Program-made: the position numbers and the translations under genes
In this document: positions 1 to 9,079 of the stretch, one piece after another
How positions within the stretch are numbered: the first letter of the stretch is position 1
How the letters are laid out: each line of letters opens with the position of its first letter
Notes under the pieces: model-generated
Database searches by the model: none
What the model saw: the letters and a program-made list of their open reading frames with translations, nothing else
Told to the model about the DNA's origin: nothing
DNA from: JBGSYN01 sp041750975
GTDB taxonomy: Bacteria; Pseudomonadota; Alphaproteobacteria; Geminicoccales; Geminicoccaceae
Assembly: GCA_041750975.1 (NCBI GenBank)
Contig: JBGSYN010000009.1
Span: 102,797 to 166,796 of the forward strand
DNA length: 64,000 nucleotides
Direction: 5' to 3'

Positions 1-2524
1 GACCGCGCCAAAGGGGCAATCCCGATGGCTCGTGCCAAACCATCCGAGGCAGCTGCAAGGGGCCATCGGCGGCAGCATCGGCCAGGAACACAATTGGCGC
101 TTCCAACCCCTTCGCACCGTGAACGGTCATGATCCTGACCTGGTTATACGCTGGTTCCGAATCCCGTTTAAGCGTCTGGCTCTTTAACTGGAGCCAGTGA
201 AGGAACCCCTGGAGTGAGGCAGGATGCCCATTTTCATAGACTAAGGCTTGCGAAAGGAATGCCTCGATCGGCTCGAGCGCATCGGGTCCCAAGCGTTCCA
301 ATAGACGCTTGCGCTGACCGTCGGGACCCAAAATGTGGGCGTAAAATTCAAAGGGCGGCATGAAGTCTGCGCGTTGTTGCCACTGCGCGAACTGTTCGGC
401 AGCCGCAGCGAAGTTAGCTGACCCGGATTTCGCGCGGTCTCGCAACCGGCTCCAAATCGATGCGCCATCCCTCATCCAAGCGAGTTCGAAGAGGTCATCC
501 TCATCAAGGCCGAAGAAGGGTGATCGGAGCATTGCGGCAAAGTTCAGATCATCTTCGGGCAGCAAGATTGCCTGGCCAAGCGCAACCAAGTCCTGAACTG
601 CGATATGCTCGGTCAATTCAAGCCGATCCGCGCCCGCCACCGGCACGCGTTCGCGCTTGAATGCTCGCACGAGGAATTCTTGAATTCGACCACGCTTGGA
701 AAGGAGAATCAGGATATCGCCAGCTGTGATCGCTCGGTCGGCAGCATCCAGTTTCCTGTTTTCATCAAGCCAATGCCGGATCTTTCTGGCGATGGCTTCG
801 GCTAGGTGGCGTTCAGGCTCCTGCGTATCCCGACGGTCCGTCGGCAATGGCCAACTTTGCGTCGCCTGTTGTTTCTTCGCCGCCACCAGAGGCCATACTT
901 CGATAAAGCCCGGCTCGTTTCGTCGTGCAGAGGAATGGGAGACAGTTTCGCCTTCGACAATCACGCCCGCACCTGCTTCTGGATTGACGAAAACCTTATC
1001 GACAATCTCGAGAATCACTCCATTCGATCGGAACGAGAGATCCAACAGCTCTCGGCGCATCGAGAGATTGGCCAATTCGAAGGATTTAGCGAGGCGTTCC
1101 CTTAAGGCTCTAAATGTTTTCAGGTCCGCGCCGCGGAAACTGTAAATGGACTGCTTGTCATCGCCGACTACAAAAAGTGTACGATCGATCGTGCGCGCAC
1201 CCTGCCCGACGTGAAATTCGGCAACGAGACGTTCGATGATTTCCCATTGGTCCGGGCTGGTATCTTGAGCTTCGTCCACCAGTAGATGGTCGATTCTCGC
1301 GTCTAGTTTGAACAAAACCCACTCGGCTGCACCAGGCCGGGCAAGCAATCGCCTAGTGATCTCGATCAAATCGTCATAGTCTAAGCCAGCATGTCGGCGC
1401 TTCTCGTATTCGTAGTGTTGGATGACACGATGGGAGAAAATAACTATTGCAAGCGTACGTCGTGCAGTTCTCAGGCGATTACGCCGTTCCGCGAACTGAA
1501 CTATGCGGGCCTGCTCTCGCCTCAGCGTATTCGCAGCAGCAGAGTTTGCTTCTATGAATCGCTTTGAAATCAGTCGCGCTCGAGCTGTTTGTTTTTGGGT
1601 CAAGAAGAGCTCGAGGTAGCGCTCAAGTAAGCCGACGCGATCAAGCGGAGCGGCGTTAAGCCAAGTCAGTATCTCGCAACCGAGTTGGCGCTCCGACTCG
1701 GACTCTTCCATGATAAGACGATTGCACGCTTCGACGAGGTTTTCGACATCGAACACTCCGTCCACGCACTCGTCGTGACTGAGTCGATGAAGATCGAGGT
1801 GGGCTGGGACATCCAGTAGTCGACAAAGCGCCAAGCGAAGGCTTGAGAGATCCCCATGCGTTTGAACGACTTCAAGGATCTTTTTTCTGTCGTTGAGCGC
1901 CTCGCTCAGGGCGTCGTTGATGGTTTGCTCGGTGACTGCAATCGCAAGCGTGGCAAGAGCTTCGGAAAGCTCCGCCTCGCTGCGCTGCGCACAAGCGAAG
2001 GTTTTGTCTCGAGCGCTATGGAGCATTTCCGAAGCGGTTCGTTCATCCATGACTTCAAAGTGCGGTACAATACCGGCTTCGAACGGGAATCTGCGCAGAA
2101 CCGACTGGCAGAATGCATGGATGGTCATGATGCTCAGGCCGCTAGGAAGGTCCATGACCTTGACGAAAAGCCGTTTCGCCCGTTCCAGTGCAATATCGGA
2201 CGGCCAGGAGCCAGTAAGCTGTTCCAGTTCCAAGGCGAGCGCTTTCTCGCTTTCCTTGGTCGCCCAGTCGCTGAGCCGTGTTTCGATTCGCGCGAGCATT
2301 TCAGCGGCCGCTGCCTTCGTGAAGGTGAGGCAGAGAATACCTTCGGGGTTATTGCCATCGAGCAAAAGGCGTAGAGCCCGGTCAACCAGCACGCGGGTCT
2401 TCCCGGTGCCGGCATTGGCTGTGACCCAGACGGAGTGATGTGGATCTGAGGATCGCTGTTGCGCCGGCGTAGCGCCAAAACCTACCGCACTACGAAGATC
2501 GCCAACCGGAACATGGTCAGCCAT
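1..2524 (-). CDS. addA: double-strand break repair helicase-nuclease AddA (3' part outside window)
   Basis: Helicase and nuclease subunit of the AddAB complex, which processes double-strand DNA ends for recombination. About 841 residues are present and the C-terminal nuclease domain lies beyond position 1. The UvrD-type Walker A (ANAGTGKT, residues 36-43) and a helicase motif II (VDEAQD) are readable. A later SFRGAD motif matches superfamily 1 helicases. The ATG at 2524 overlaps the end of addB by 8 bases, so the two are translationally coupled. It is the last visible gene of a long leftward block. The family is certain; only the missing 3' end is unknown. Confidence 0.95.
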   Translation of the reverse strand, partial: MADHVPVGDLRSAVGFGATPAQQRSSDPHHSVWVTANAGTGKTRVLVDRALRLLLDGNNPEGILCLTFTKAAAAEMLARIETRLSDWATKESEKALALELEQLTGSWPSDIALERAKRLFVKVMDLPSGLSIMTIHAFCQSVLRRFPFEAGIVPHFEVMDERTASEMLHSARDKTFACAQRSEAELSEALATLAIAVTEQTINDALSEALNDRKKILEVVQTHGDLSSLRLALCRLLDVPAHLDLHRLSHDECVDGVFDVENLVEACNRLIMEESESERQLGCEILTWLNAAPLDRVGLLERYLELFLTQKQTARARLISKRFIEANSAAANTLRREQARIVQFAERRNRLRTARRTLAIVIFSHRVIQHYEYEKRRHAGLDYDDLIEITRRLLARPGAAEWVLFKLDARIDHLLVDEAQDTSPDQWEIIERLVAEFHVGQGARTIDRTLFVVGDDKQSIYSFRGADLKTFRALRERLAKSFELANLSMRRELLDLSFRSNGVILEIVDKVFVNPEAGAGVIVEGETVSHSSARRNEPGFIEVWPLVAAKKQQATQSWPLPTDRRDTQEPERHLAEAIARKIRHWLDENRKLDAADRAITAGDILILLSKRGRIQEFLVRAFKRERVPVAGADRLELTEHIAVQDLVALGQAILLPEDDLNFAAMLRSPFFGLDEDDLFELAWMRDGASIWSRLRDRAKSGSANFAAAAEQFAQWQQRADFMPPFEFYAHILGPDGQRKRLLERLGPDALEPIEAFLSQALVYENGHPASLQGFLHWLQLKSQTLKRDSEPAYNQVRIMTVHGAKGLEAPIVFLADAAADGPLQLPRMVWHEPSGLPLWRG

Positions 2525-5522
2525 GCCCACCCCGCCATTCGGCTACACGCTCTAGATGCCCATAGGGGTTGTAGCGGGGTGCAACCTCAGGATACGGAAC
2601 GGCAAAATAGGGGGTTGAAGGAGAGTCGAAGAAGCGAATCAGACTTTCGAGCCATTGACCCGCCTGTCTGCCGAGATCTTCAGCCGTGGTGACGGGCTTT
2701 TTATTTTTGAGCGTCGGATCCTGCAGGACTCCACCCTTTTCCCCTCCGGATAGGCCCACATGAAGAAGCTCACCGAGTCTTCCTCCAGATTTCACTGAAA
2801 AGCCATCGGCTAGGGCAATCGCTCCCTCAAGCGGAAGCTGCGGTGAAATGCCGTCCCGGACGAGCGCTGCCGATGGTATTGAGCCTGTCTTGTAGTCCAG
2901 AATGCTAATAACACCGTCATGGTCGATCTCGATGCGGTCGGCTCGTGCGCGAATGCGATAGGTTCGGTCCGCAATATCCAGAGACAGAGCCCCGCGAACC
3001 TCGGCATAGACAGCACTGATCTTCTGCCGCCGATCCTGTTCGATCCCAATGAACCAAGCTGCGACGGTTTCGAACCTTGGCCACCAGAGTGCTTGCACCT
3101 GAGGTTGATGAGCGAGCGAGGCAAAGACTTCGCGCCCCTCAGCGAGCAAACGGTCGATCGCTGCTTCGGGCAGAGTGGTCGGATAGGCTCTGACGAAACG
3201 CTCAAGTATGCTGTGGATGATAAGACCGCGATCTGCTGCCCCTGGATCCGCGTCGATAGGATCAAGCGGTTCGAGAGACAATATGCGTCTCGCATACACC
3301 GAATAGGGATCACGAACCAAGTTTTCAACATCGGTCGCCCAGAGTTCAACTGGCCGGGCGTCGCGTTGCGGCCTTGGGGCGGGCGCCTGGATCGGTCTGG
3401 GATAAAGGCCTTCGGGCCGGTCAATTTGATCCGCCCAGGCGACATAGGGACTTGTCGCATTGCTTCTGTTGATGACGCCATCGGCTTTCAGGATTGCATC
3501 CATCCTCGCCAGCCATCTTGACGGCGCGTTAGGTGAGCCGTTCTGGTCTTTTCGAGCACGGCTCAAGACAACCTCGGGGGCGGTCGCGAGGCATAAAAAA
3601 TCCAGGGCCGCAGCGCCCATTCGCAGTCTGTCATCTGGCAGGCCGAGGGCTTGACGCATCGCACGGTTTGCCCACGGATTTGGCGCCACATTTCTCGGCC
3701 AGACACCTTCGTTGAGACCGCCGATAACAACCAAATCCGCGTTCTGCAATCGGGACTCAAACTGCCCCAATATGGACAAGCGAAAATCACTCCGCCGATG
3801 CGGCCTTACTGCCTGATCCATCATCAGCACTGCGAGAATAGCCGGGTAGCCCTGGGGATCGATCTGCCCGGCATGGGATGCTGCAGCTCTCAGATGTTCG
3901 AGAAATTGGGCAAGTGTTTCACCCGCCTCCTTTGACCAGAATTGAGTGGTCTCATTATTTTCGTCTCTGACGAGAGTTTCGACAAATGCCAAATGAACTT
4001 CCAAGAGCTCATCGAGACCTACGGCCGATTTCTGTGCCATTGTAGCAAAGTGACTTGCGGCCGCCGCAAACTCCTCGACAATCTCCACAACTTCACGTTG
4101 CTTGTTCAAATCAATGCTAGGTTTTGCCGTTCGCGATTTAAGCTCATCGGCTAAGGCCATCACTCCGCCATGCAGCTTGGGGCCCCGCAGAACCATAATC
4201 TCGAGCAAGCGTGAGTGTCGTCGGAATTCATGCAGCGATCTGCCGGCCCGTACCAGCGGATGCTTCAACGTTGCAAGCAGGGCGACAATATCCGAATTGT
4301 CGATGATTGCACGCGCCGTCAGCAACATCAGGCTACCTGGAGCCGATTGATCGAGTGGCATGCCCGCGCTGTCGTCGATCTCGATTTCCCAGCGGCGCAA
4401 TTCGGCGGCAACCCGTCGAGCTAGATTGCGATCCGAGGTTACCAGGAGCGCCGACTTGCTTTCATGCTCGACTGCCTCGCGCAAGCGCAGGGCAATTGCG
4501 GTCGCCTCTGTCGGCAAGTCCGGGCTTTCGTCAATTGTCAGGTCCACTGCACCTTCTTGATGCAGAGCCCGTTGATTCAGATGCTCCGATGCGGAGAAAG
4601 TGCTGCTGAAAACATCCAAGATTAGCTCAGTGCGGGGGTGGGCCGCATTCGGCGACGGGATAGCCGGCCATGAGCGGACTTCGCGTGGATCGAGATCCAT
4701 TCTTTCGAGCAGCGATTTGATACCCGAATAGGGATGAGTCCAGCTTAGGTCCGGCCAATCGTCCAGCGCCCTGGTGGGATCGAAGCCAGCGAGGACCACA
4801 CAACCCAGGTCAGCCATAGCGATGGATTGCAACAGGCGTGCGACGATTGGCAGGCTTCCGGAAATTCCGGCCGCGATGATGGGAGCGTCCAAACCACCAA
4901 GGTATATCCGATCAATCTCCTTGCCGATGCGTTGGTTACGCCAAATGATCGGATCGCAAAGGCCAGCTTCGGTCAGTGCCGCCGGCCAGCGTTCGGTCAG
5001 AATTTGCAAGAACTCGAGGGTGATCTGCCAATGTTCCGACAATTCGACTGGCACGATCTCGTGCAGTCGTTCGAGCGGAATCTCCTCAGTCTGCATCTCA
5101 TCCAGGAAGCGGGCGAGTTCCTTGGCCAGGCGAAAGCTTTGCTCGTCGGTCACATCTCGTTCACGTCTGACCAGCCGCGAAAGAAGAAGAATTCGATCCA
5201 ATGAGCCGATCGGTTCGAGATCACTTACAGATTCTGGACCGACATGAATGACATCGATCTCGTCATCAGTATCGCCAACTGCACGCATTCTGGGAAGAAG
5301 CAGCGGAGCGCCGTTGCGCGCATTGAGGAACGCTTCACGCAAAGTCAAGCAGGCCCGACGGCTAGGCAGCAAGATGGTCGATCCTGCAAGGATCTCGGGT
5401 TGTATCTTCAAAAGGCCCGAGATCAATGACGGCATAAACGCGGCACGTGGAGGGACTGCAAAGACCCTCGGCGTCGGTCCTGTCAGGAAGGCGGCGCCAT
5501 CATGGGTCGGGATCGTATTCAC
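2517..5522 (-). CDS. addB: double-strand break repair protein AddB
   Basis: Second subunit of the AddAB helicase-nuclease, 1001 residues from the chosen GTG. The N-terminal part is the inactivated helicase-like region, opening with PRVFAVPP. The C-terminal third carries a PD-(D/E)XK nuclease core with ILDYKTGS. The frame stays open upstream to 5675, but that stretch lies inside the preceding kinase gene and reads unlike any AddB, so the GTG at 5522, overlapping the kinase stop by 23 bases, is preferred. The gene sits between the AmgK-like kinase and addA. In many alphaproteobacteria a MurU-type nucleotidyltransferase lies between amgK and addB; none is present here. Confidence 0.94.
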   Translation of the reverse strand: MNTIPTHDGAAFLTGPTPRVFAVPPRAAFMPSLISGLLKIQPEILAGSTILLPSRRACLTLREAFLNARNGAPLLLPRMRAVGDTDDEIDVIHVGPESVSDLEPIGSLDRILLLSRLVRRERDVTDEQSFRLAKELARFLDEMQTEEIPLERLHEIVPVELSEHWQITLEFLQILTERWPAALTEAGLCDPIIWRNQRIGKEIDRIYLGGLDAPIIAAGISGSLPIVARLLQSIAMADLGCVVLAGFDPTRALDDWPDLSWTHPYSGIKSLLERMDLDPREVRSWPAIPSPNAAHPRTELILDVFSSTFSASEHLNQRALHQEGAVDLTIDESPDLPTEATAIALRLREAVEHESKSALLVTSDRNLARRVAAELRRWEIEIDDSAGMPLDQSAPGSLMLLTARAIIDNSDIVALLATLKHPLVRAGRSLHEFRRHSRLLEIMVLRGPKLHGGVMALADELKSRTAKPSIDLNKQREVVEIVEEFAAAASHFATMAQKSAVGLDELLEVHLAFVETLVRDENNETTQFWSKEAGETLAQFLEHLRAAASHAGQIDPQGYPAILAVLMMDQAVRPHRRSDFRLSILGQFESRLQNADLVVIGGLNEGVWPRNVAPNPWANRAMRQALGLPDDRLRMGAAALDFLCLATAPEVVLSRARKDQNGSPNAPSRWLARMDAILKADGVINRSNATSPYVAWADQIDRPEGLYPRPIQAPAPRPQRDARPVELWATDVENLVRDPYSVYARRILSLEPLDPIDADPGAADRGLIIHSILERFVRAYPTTLPEAAIDRLLAEGREVFASLAHQPQVQALWWPRFETVAAWFIGIEQDRRQKISAVYAEVRGALSLDIADRTYRIRARADRIEIDHDGVISILDYKTGSIPSAALVRDGISPQLPLEGAIALADGFSVKSGGRLGELLHVGLSGGEKGGVLQDPTLKNKKPVTTAEDLGRQAGQWLESLIRFFDSPSTPYFAVPYPEVAPRYNPYGHLERVAEWRGGHG

Positions 5523-6447
5523 GGTGCCAAGCCTTGAATTGATCGAGTGAGGGATGCGCCAAGGACGATTGCAGTATCGACCGCACTCGAGGAACCAGCT
5601 GCGTATAGAGCAGTTTTCCGTCCCGCTGGGCAAGACGTTCGAAAATTCCGAGTATCTTGAGATTCCTTTGCGCACTTAGAATAGCATAAGAGGCTCTCGC
5701 TGCCTCATCTTCCAGCGCTGGCTGGGAATTAAGGTAATAGTCGAACATCGAATCACGCAACTTGGGCGCTACAGGGCGCCGCACGTCTTCCAACAGCGAC
5801 ATCACATCGTATAGCATGGGTCCTCGACGAGCCCCCTGGAAGTCCAGGATCCCGAGACGGCCCAGACCCGTCTCATCATCAAGCCAGATGAGGTTCTCAG
5901 TGTGAAAGTCGCGATGGACGATAACCTCCGTTCCGACGCGGACTTTTGGTAAGGCCTGAGCCCATATCTCCCGAAACTCTCGGGTCGCGATTGCCGAATC
6001 CTTTTTCCAGCTATGCTCTAGATAGATATCGAGTTCTTGCATAAGGAAAGCGTCGTCGTATTCGGGAAGCCAATCAGGAGGCGCCGCCTGCTGCAACGCT
6101 GTCAGATTGTCGATCGCACATGAATAGATCGGTTTCGGGTCGGCGCCCTCATCGAGAACACGGGCGACGATTCTTTCTCCAAGATCCTCGACGAGCGCCC
6201 ATCGATCATCCGTCAATGCTCGATAGACCGCCGGCGCCCGCAACCCCGCTGACTTAAGAAGTCCGGCGATCGCGATGTAGGGTTCCACAGGTTCATCATG
6301 CGATGAATCCATCACGATTGCCGTCATTCCCCTCTCGCCGACACGCCAGTAACGTCGTCGGGACGCATCGCCCGGAAGGGCATGCCACGAGGCCCCCTCC
6401 CAATCGGTCCCGCAGACCAAGTGGCTCAGGGCGTCACAGGGCGTCAT
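5500..6447 (-). CDS. amgK: AmgK-like aminoglycoside phosphotransferase-family sugar kinase
   Basis: A 315-residue APH-fold kinase. The catalytic loop HRDFHTEN has its aspartate at residue 180, and the metal-binding LDFQGA has its aspartate at 202. In alphaproteobacteria and pseudomonads the kinase next to tsaE is usually AmgK, the anomeric MurNAc/GlcNAc kinase that returns peptidoglycan sugars to UDP-MurNAc; that substrate is inferred from position. Its ATG overlaps the tsaE stop by 4 bases. The usual partner MurU is absent downstream, so either murU is elsewhere or the kinase has another role. Family confidence is high, substrate confidence moderate. Confidence 0.85.
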   Translation of the reverse strand: MTPCDALSHLVCGTDWEGASWHALPGDASRRRYWRVGERGMTAIVMDSSHDEPVEPYIAIAGLLKSAGLRAPAVYRALTDDRWALVEDLGERIVARVLDEGADPKPIYSCAIDNLTALQQAAPPDWLPEYDDAFLMQELDIYLEHSWKKDSAIATREFREIWAQALPKVRVGTEVIVHRDFHTENLIWLDDETGLGRLGILDFQGARRGPMLYDVMSLLEDVRRPVAPKLRDSMFDYYLNSQPALEDEAARASYAILSAQRNLKILGIFERLAQRDGKLLYTQLVPRVRSILQSSLAHPSLDQFKAWHREYDPDP

Positions 6448-6989
6448 TGCGGTGTCAAAAGCTTAATTCGGTCCCGCCAAGAATTGCCGCCCCGCAAGAT
6501 TATTTTCCGCTCCTCGGGCCGTTCGACAGACGTCCAATCGAGCGTGATTTCGAGAAGTTTCGATGATGGCATTCGCATTCTTGCAATTTCTGGCCACTCG
6601 ACGAGCAGTACGCCTTCTAGCCAGCTTTCCTCGATGCCAAGTTCGGCAAGTTCTGCGACGTCCTTGAGCCGGTAGAAATCAGCATGCGTGATCGGGAGAG
6701 TTGCGTTGTCGTACCTTTGCATCACTGTGAAAGTAGGGCTCGGTACATCGATCTCGGCTCCCACCGCAGATCGAATAATTGAGCGCGCAAGCGTCGTTTT
6801 TCCTGCACCGAGATCACCGATCAGGGCGATGATGTCGCCCTGCCCAAAAACCGAAGCCAAACCCCGCCCCAACTTTTCGATTTCGGCCTGATTGCGAACC
6901 TCGAAAGCACAACAGGCTGGCGACGAGCCCTTCGCAGGCTTAGTATCGATAGTATTCAGGCTTGAAAGGTCCTTGTTCTTGGACGCCAA
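6444..6989 (-). CDS. tsaE: tRNA threonylcarbamoyladenosine biosynthesis ATPase TsaE
   Basis: P-loop ATPase of the TsaBDE machinery that makes t6A37 on ANN-decoding tRNAs. The 181-residue product has Walker A GDLGAGKTT (58-66), the family motif SPTFT, and HADFYRL. About 30 residues precede the usual start of the domain, and the gene overlaps the 3' end of ahcY by 50 bases; a shorter form beginning inside this tail is possible. The stop overlaps the start of the AmgK-like kinase by 4 bases. The tsaE-amgK-addBA order fits alphaproteobacteria. Confidence 0.93.
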   Translation of the reverse strand: MASKNKDLSSLNTIDTKPAKGSSPACCAFEVRNQAEIEKLGRGLASVFGQGDIIALIGDLGAGKTTLARSIIRSAVGAEIDVPSPTFTVMQRYDNATLPITHADFYRLKDVAELAELGIEESWLEGVLLVEWPEIARMRMPSSKLLEITLDWTSVERPEERKIILRGGNSWRDRIKLLTPQ

Positions 6990-8235
6990 TATAGCTTGCC
7001 TGCTTTGGCGTTAGTTTCGTTAGTTTGACACCAAGTTTCTCAAGATGAAGTGCCGCAACCTTTTCGTCCAGTTCCTTCGGCAACACGTAGACACGGTTCT
7101 CATATTTGCCCGGGTTGGTCCAAAGCTCGATCTGTGCGAGCACCTGGTTGGTGAATGAGGCACTCATAACGAAGCTCGGGTGGCCTGTAGCACAACCGAG
7201 ATTGACCAGTCGTCCCTTTGCCAACAGCACAATCTTTTTGCCGTCGGGAAACTCGATTTCATCGACTTGAGGCTTTATCTCAGTCCACTTGTAGTTGCGT
7301 AGGGCCGCAACTTCGATCTCGTTGTCGAAATGGCCTATATTGCACACGATCGCGCCGTGTTTCATCTCTCGCATATGCTCGATTGTGATGATATCGGTAT
7401 TGCCGGTCGCCGTGACGAAAATGTCCGCCACCGCTGCAGCATCATCCATTGTTACGACTTCATAACCCTCCATTGCAGCTTGCAGCGCGCAAATCGGATC
7501 GACTTCGGTAACCATCACTCGAGCACCTTGCGATCTGAGCGATTCTGCTGAGCCTTTGCCGACATCGCCATAGCCGGCAACAACAGCAGATTTACCCGCG
7601 AGCATGACACTCGTGGCCCGTTTGATGCCGTCGACTAAGCTCTCACGGCATCCGTAGAGGTTGTCGAATTTGGACTTGGTGACACTATCATTCACATTGA
7701 TTGCGGGAACTTTGAGTGTTCCCGCTTTTGCCATTTCGTAGAGCCGATGTACCCCTGTTGTCGTTTCCTCAGAGACGCCCCGGACGTTGTCCATCAGCTC
7801 CGGATATTGTTGGTGCATAATTAATGTTAGGTCGCCCCCGTCATCGAGGAGCATATTGGGACGCCAATCGGAATGTCCGACTATCGTTTGTGCGATACAC
7901 CATTCATATTCTTCTTCGGTTTCACCCTTCCAAGCGAAGACTGGAACACCTTCAAGCGCCATAGCCGCGGCTGCCTGGTCTTGCGTCGAGAAAATATTGC
8001 ACGAAGACCAACGGACCTCAGCGCCTAAATGACGAAGCGTACGAATCAGCACGGCGGTCTCTGTGGTCATATGCAAGCAGCCACAAATTTTTGCGCCTTT
8101 CAGCGGCTGGCTCTGCGCATAGTCCTCCCGTAGTGCCATGAGGCCCGGCATTTCGCGTTCTGCCATCGCGATTTCTTTTTGGCCCCAACTACCGAGGCTG
8201 ATATCCGCGACCTTGAAGTCCTGACTTGATGACAT
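6940..8235 (-). CDS. ahcY: adenosylhomocysteinase (S-adenosyl-L-homocysteine hydrolase)
   Basis: NAD-dependent cytosolic enzyme that splits S-adenosylhomocysteine into adenosine and homocysteine, relieving product inhibition of methyltransferases. The 431-residue product shows the substrate region CLHMTTETAVL, the NAD-binding GYGDVGKGSA, and the C-terminal KPEYYRY typical of the family. The length is close to the eukaryotic-type enzyme and shorter than the roughly 465 residues common in proteobacteria. The ATG at 8235 follows a GAGAG ribosome site; the open frame extends 8 codons further. It lies between ptsH and tsaE, with 136 bases upstream that may hold its own promoter. Confidence 0.97.
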   Translation of the reverse strand: MSSSQDFKVADISLGSWGQKEIAMAEREMPGLMALREDYAQSQPLKGAKICGCLHMTTETAVLIRTLRHLGAEVRWSSCNIFSTQDQAAAAMALEGVPVFAWKGETEEEYEWCIAQTIVGHSDWRPNMLLDDGGDLTLIMHQQYPELMDNVRGVSEETTTGVHRLYEMAKAGTLKVPAINVNDSVTKSKFDNLYGCRESLVDGIKRATSVMLAGKSAVVAGYGDVGKGSAESLRSQGARVMVTEVDPICALQAAMEGYEVVTMDDAAAVADIFVTATGNTDIITIEHMREMKHGAIVCNIGHFDNEIEVAALRNYKWTEIKPQVDEIEFPDGKKIVLLAKGRLVNLGCATGHPSFVMSASFTNQVLAQIELWTNPGKYENRVYVLPKELDEKVAALHLEKLGVKLTKLTPKQASYIGVQEQGPFKPEYYRY

Positions 8236-8371
8236 CGTAATCTCTCGCAAAAATAACAAAATTGGATAGGCGTGTTCAGGGGGCTAGCTTACCGACTTGA
8301 TAATGCAGCACCCTTCGGGGGGCAACCGGACAGCCAAAATGGCTGCGGCATCATGATGACTAATCGCGGCA

Positions 8372-8653
8372 CTAGTCGACTTCATCGAAACCTCTCTCAA
8401 TGAGCATCGCGATGGCCTCTACCGCTTGCTCAGATTCGAGGCCCGTCGCCTTGATGACGACAAGAGTATGCGTCGAGGCTCGAAGCGTCATCAGCCCGAG
8501 AATGGACGTTGCCGGCACGCATTGGTCATCCCGGCACAGCTCAATGTCTGCCGAATAGTGGCCCGCAAGCTTAACGATCTTGGCCGCTGCCCTTGCATGC
8601 AAACCTCGGCCATTAACAATGGTTGCGCCTCTAACTACTTGCGAGTTTGACAA
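8372..8653 (-). CDS. ptsH: HPr phosphocarrier protein of the nitrogen-type PTS
   Basis: Small phosphocarrier of 93 residues. The phosphorylated histidine is His19 in GLHARAA. Ser50 in PATSILGL corresponds to the regulatory serine phosphorylated by HPr kinase, which is encoded two genes upstream. No sugar permease components are nearby, so this is a regulatory phosphorelay (EI-Ntr, HPr, EIIA) rather than a transport system. Enzyme I itself is not in the window. It lies 24 bases after the EIIA gene on the same strand. Confidence 0.95.
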   Translation of the reverse strand: MSNSQVVRGATIVNGRGLHARAAAKIVKLAGHYSADIELCRDDQCVPATSILGLMTLRASTHTLVVIKATGLESEQAVEAIAMLIERGFDEVD

Positions 8654-8677
8654 CTTGCCGGACGAGAAATGGGCATA

Positions 8678-9079
8678 TCACGGTGGTGTGAGGAAACTAC
8701 GTGCCGCATTGATATGTTTTCGCCCCGCCTCCTGCGCCGTTTCTGCTGCATCGCTGAGCGGCATTGTATCTCGGACGCTAGCTAACTTAATCAGCATTGG
8801 TAGGTTCACGCCTGCAATAACGTCGAGATTCGGACGATCGAGAAACGAAATCGCCAAGTTGGATGGAGTGCCGCCGAACATGTCCGTCAAAATGATCACG
8901 CCGTCTCCTTGATCGGCTCGCTCGATTGCCGTCTGAATGTCCCGTCGCCGTGCCTCAATATCATCATCCGCATCAATACAGACAGTCTCCACAAAACTTT
9001 GAGCGCCAACGACGTGTTCAACCGCTGCAACGAGTTCATCCGCTAAGTGACAGTGGCTCACCAGGACGAGTCCAATCAC
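8678..9079 (-). CDS. PTS EIIA component, mannose family
   Basis: A 133-residue mannose-type EIIA domain, standing alone without IIB, IIC or IID. The phospho-acceptor is His9 in LVSHCHLA, and the ILTDMFGGTPSN segment is the second family signature. Alphaproteobacteria typically carry this EIIA between rapZ and ptsH, where it takes part in regulation rather than sugar uptake; its targets are unknown. The ATG overlaps the rapZ stop by 4 bases (ATGA), which implies coupling. Confidence 0.93.
   Translation of the reverse strand: MIGLVLVSHCHLADELVAAVEHVVGAQSFVETVCIDADDDIEARRRDIQTAIERADQGDGVIILTDMFGGTPSNLAISFLDRPNLDVIAGVNLPMLIKLASVRDTMPLSDAAETAQEAGRKHINAARSFLTPP

Noticed and set aside
8236..8371. 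Possible SAH riboswitch in the ahcY leader (GAAGGGTGCTGCA resembles the conserved core GAGGAGCGCUGCA).
   Set aside because: The partner strands needed for the closing stem and the pseudoknot are not present between this segment and the ahcY start, so the resemblance is probably chance.
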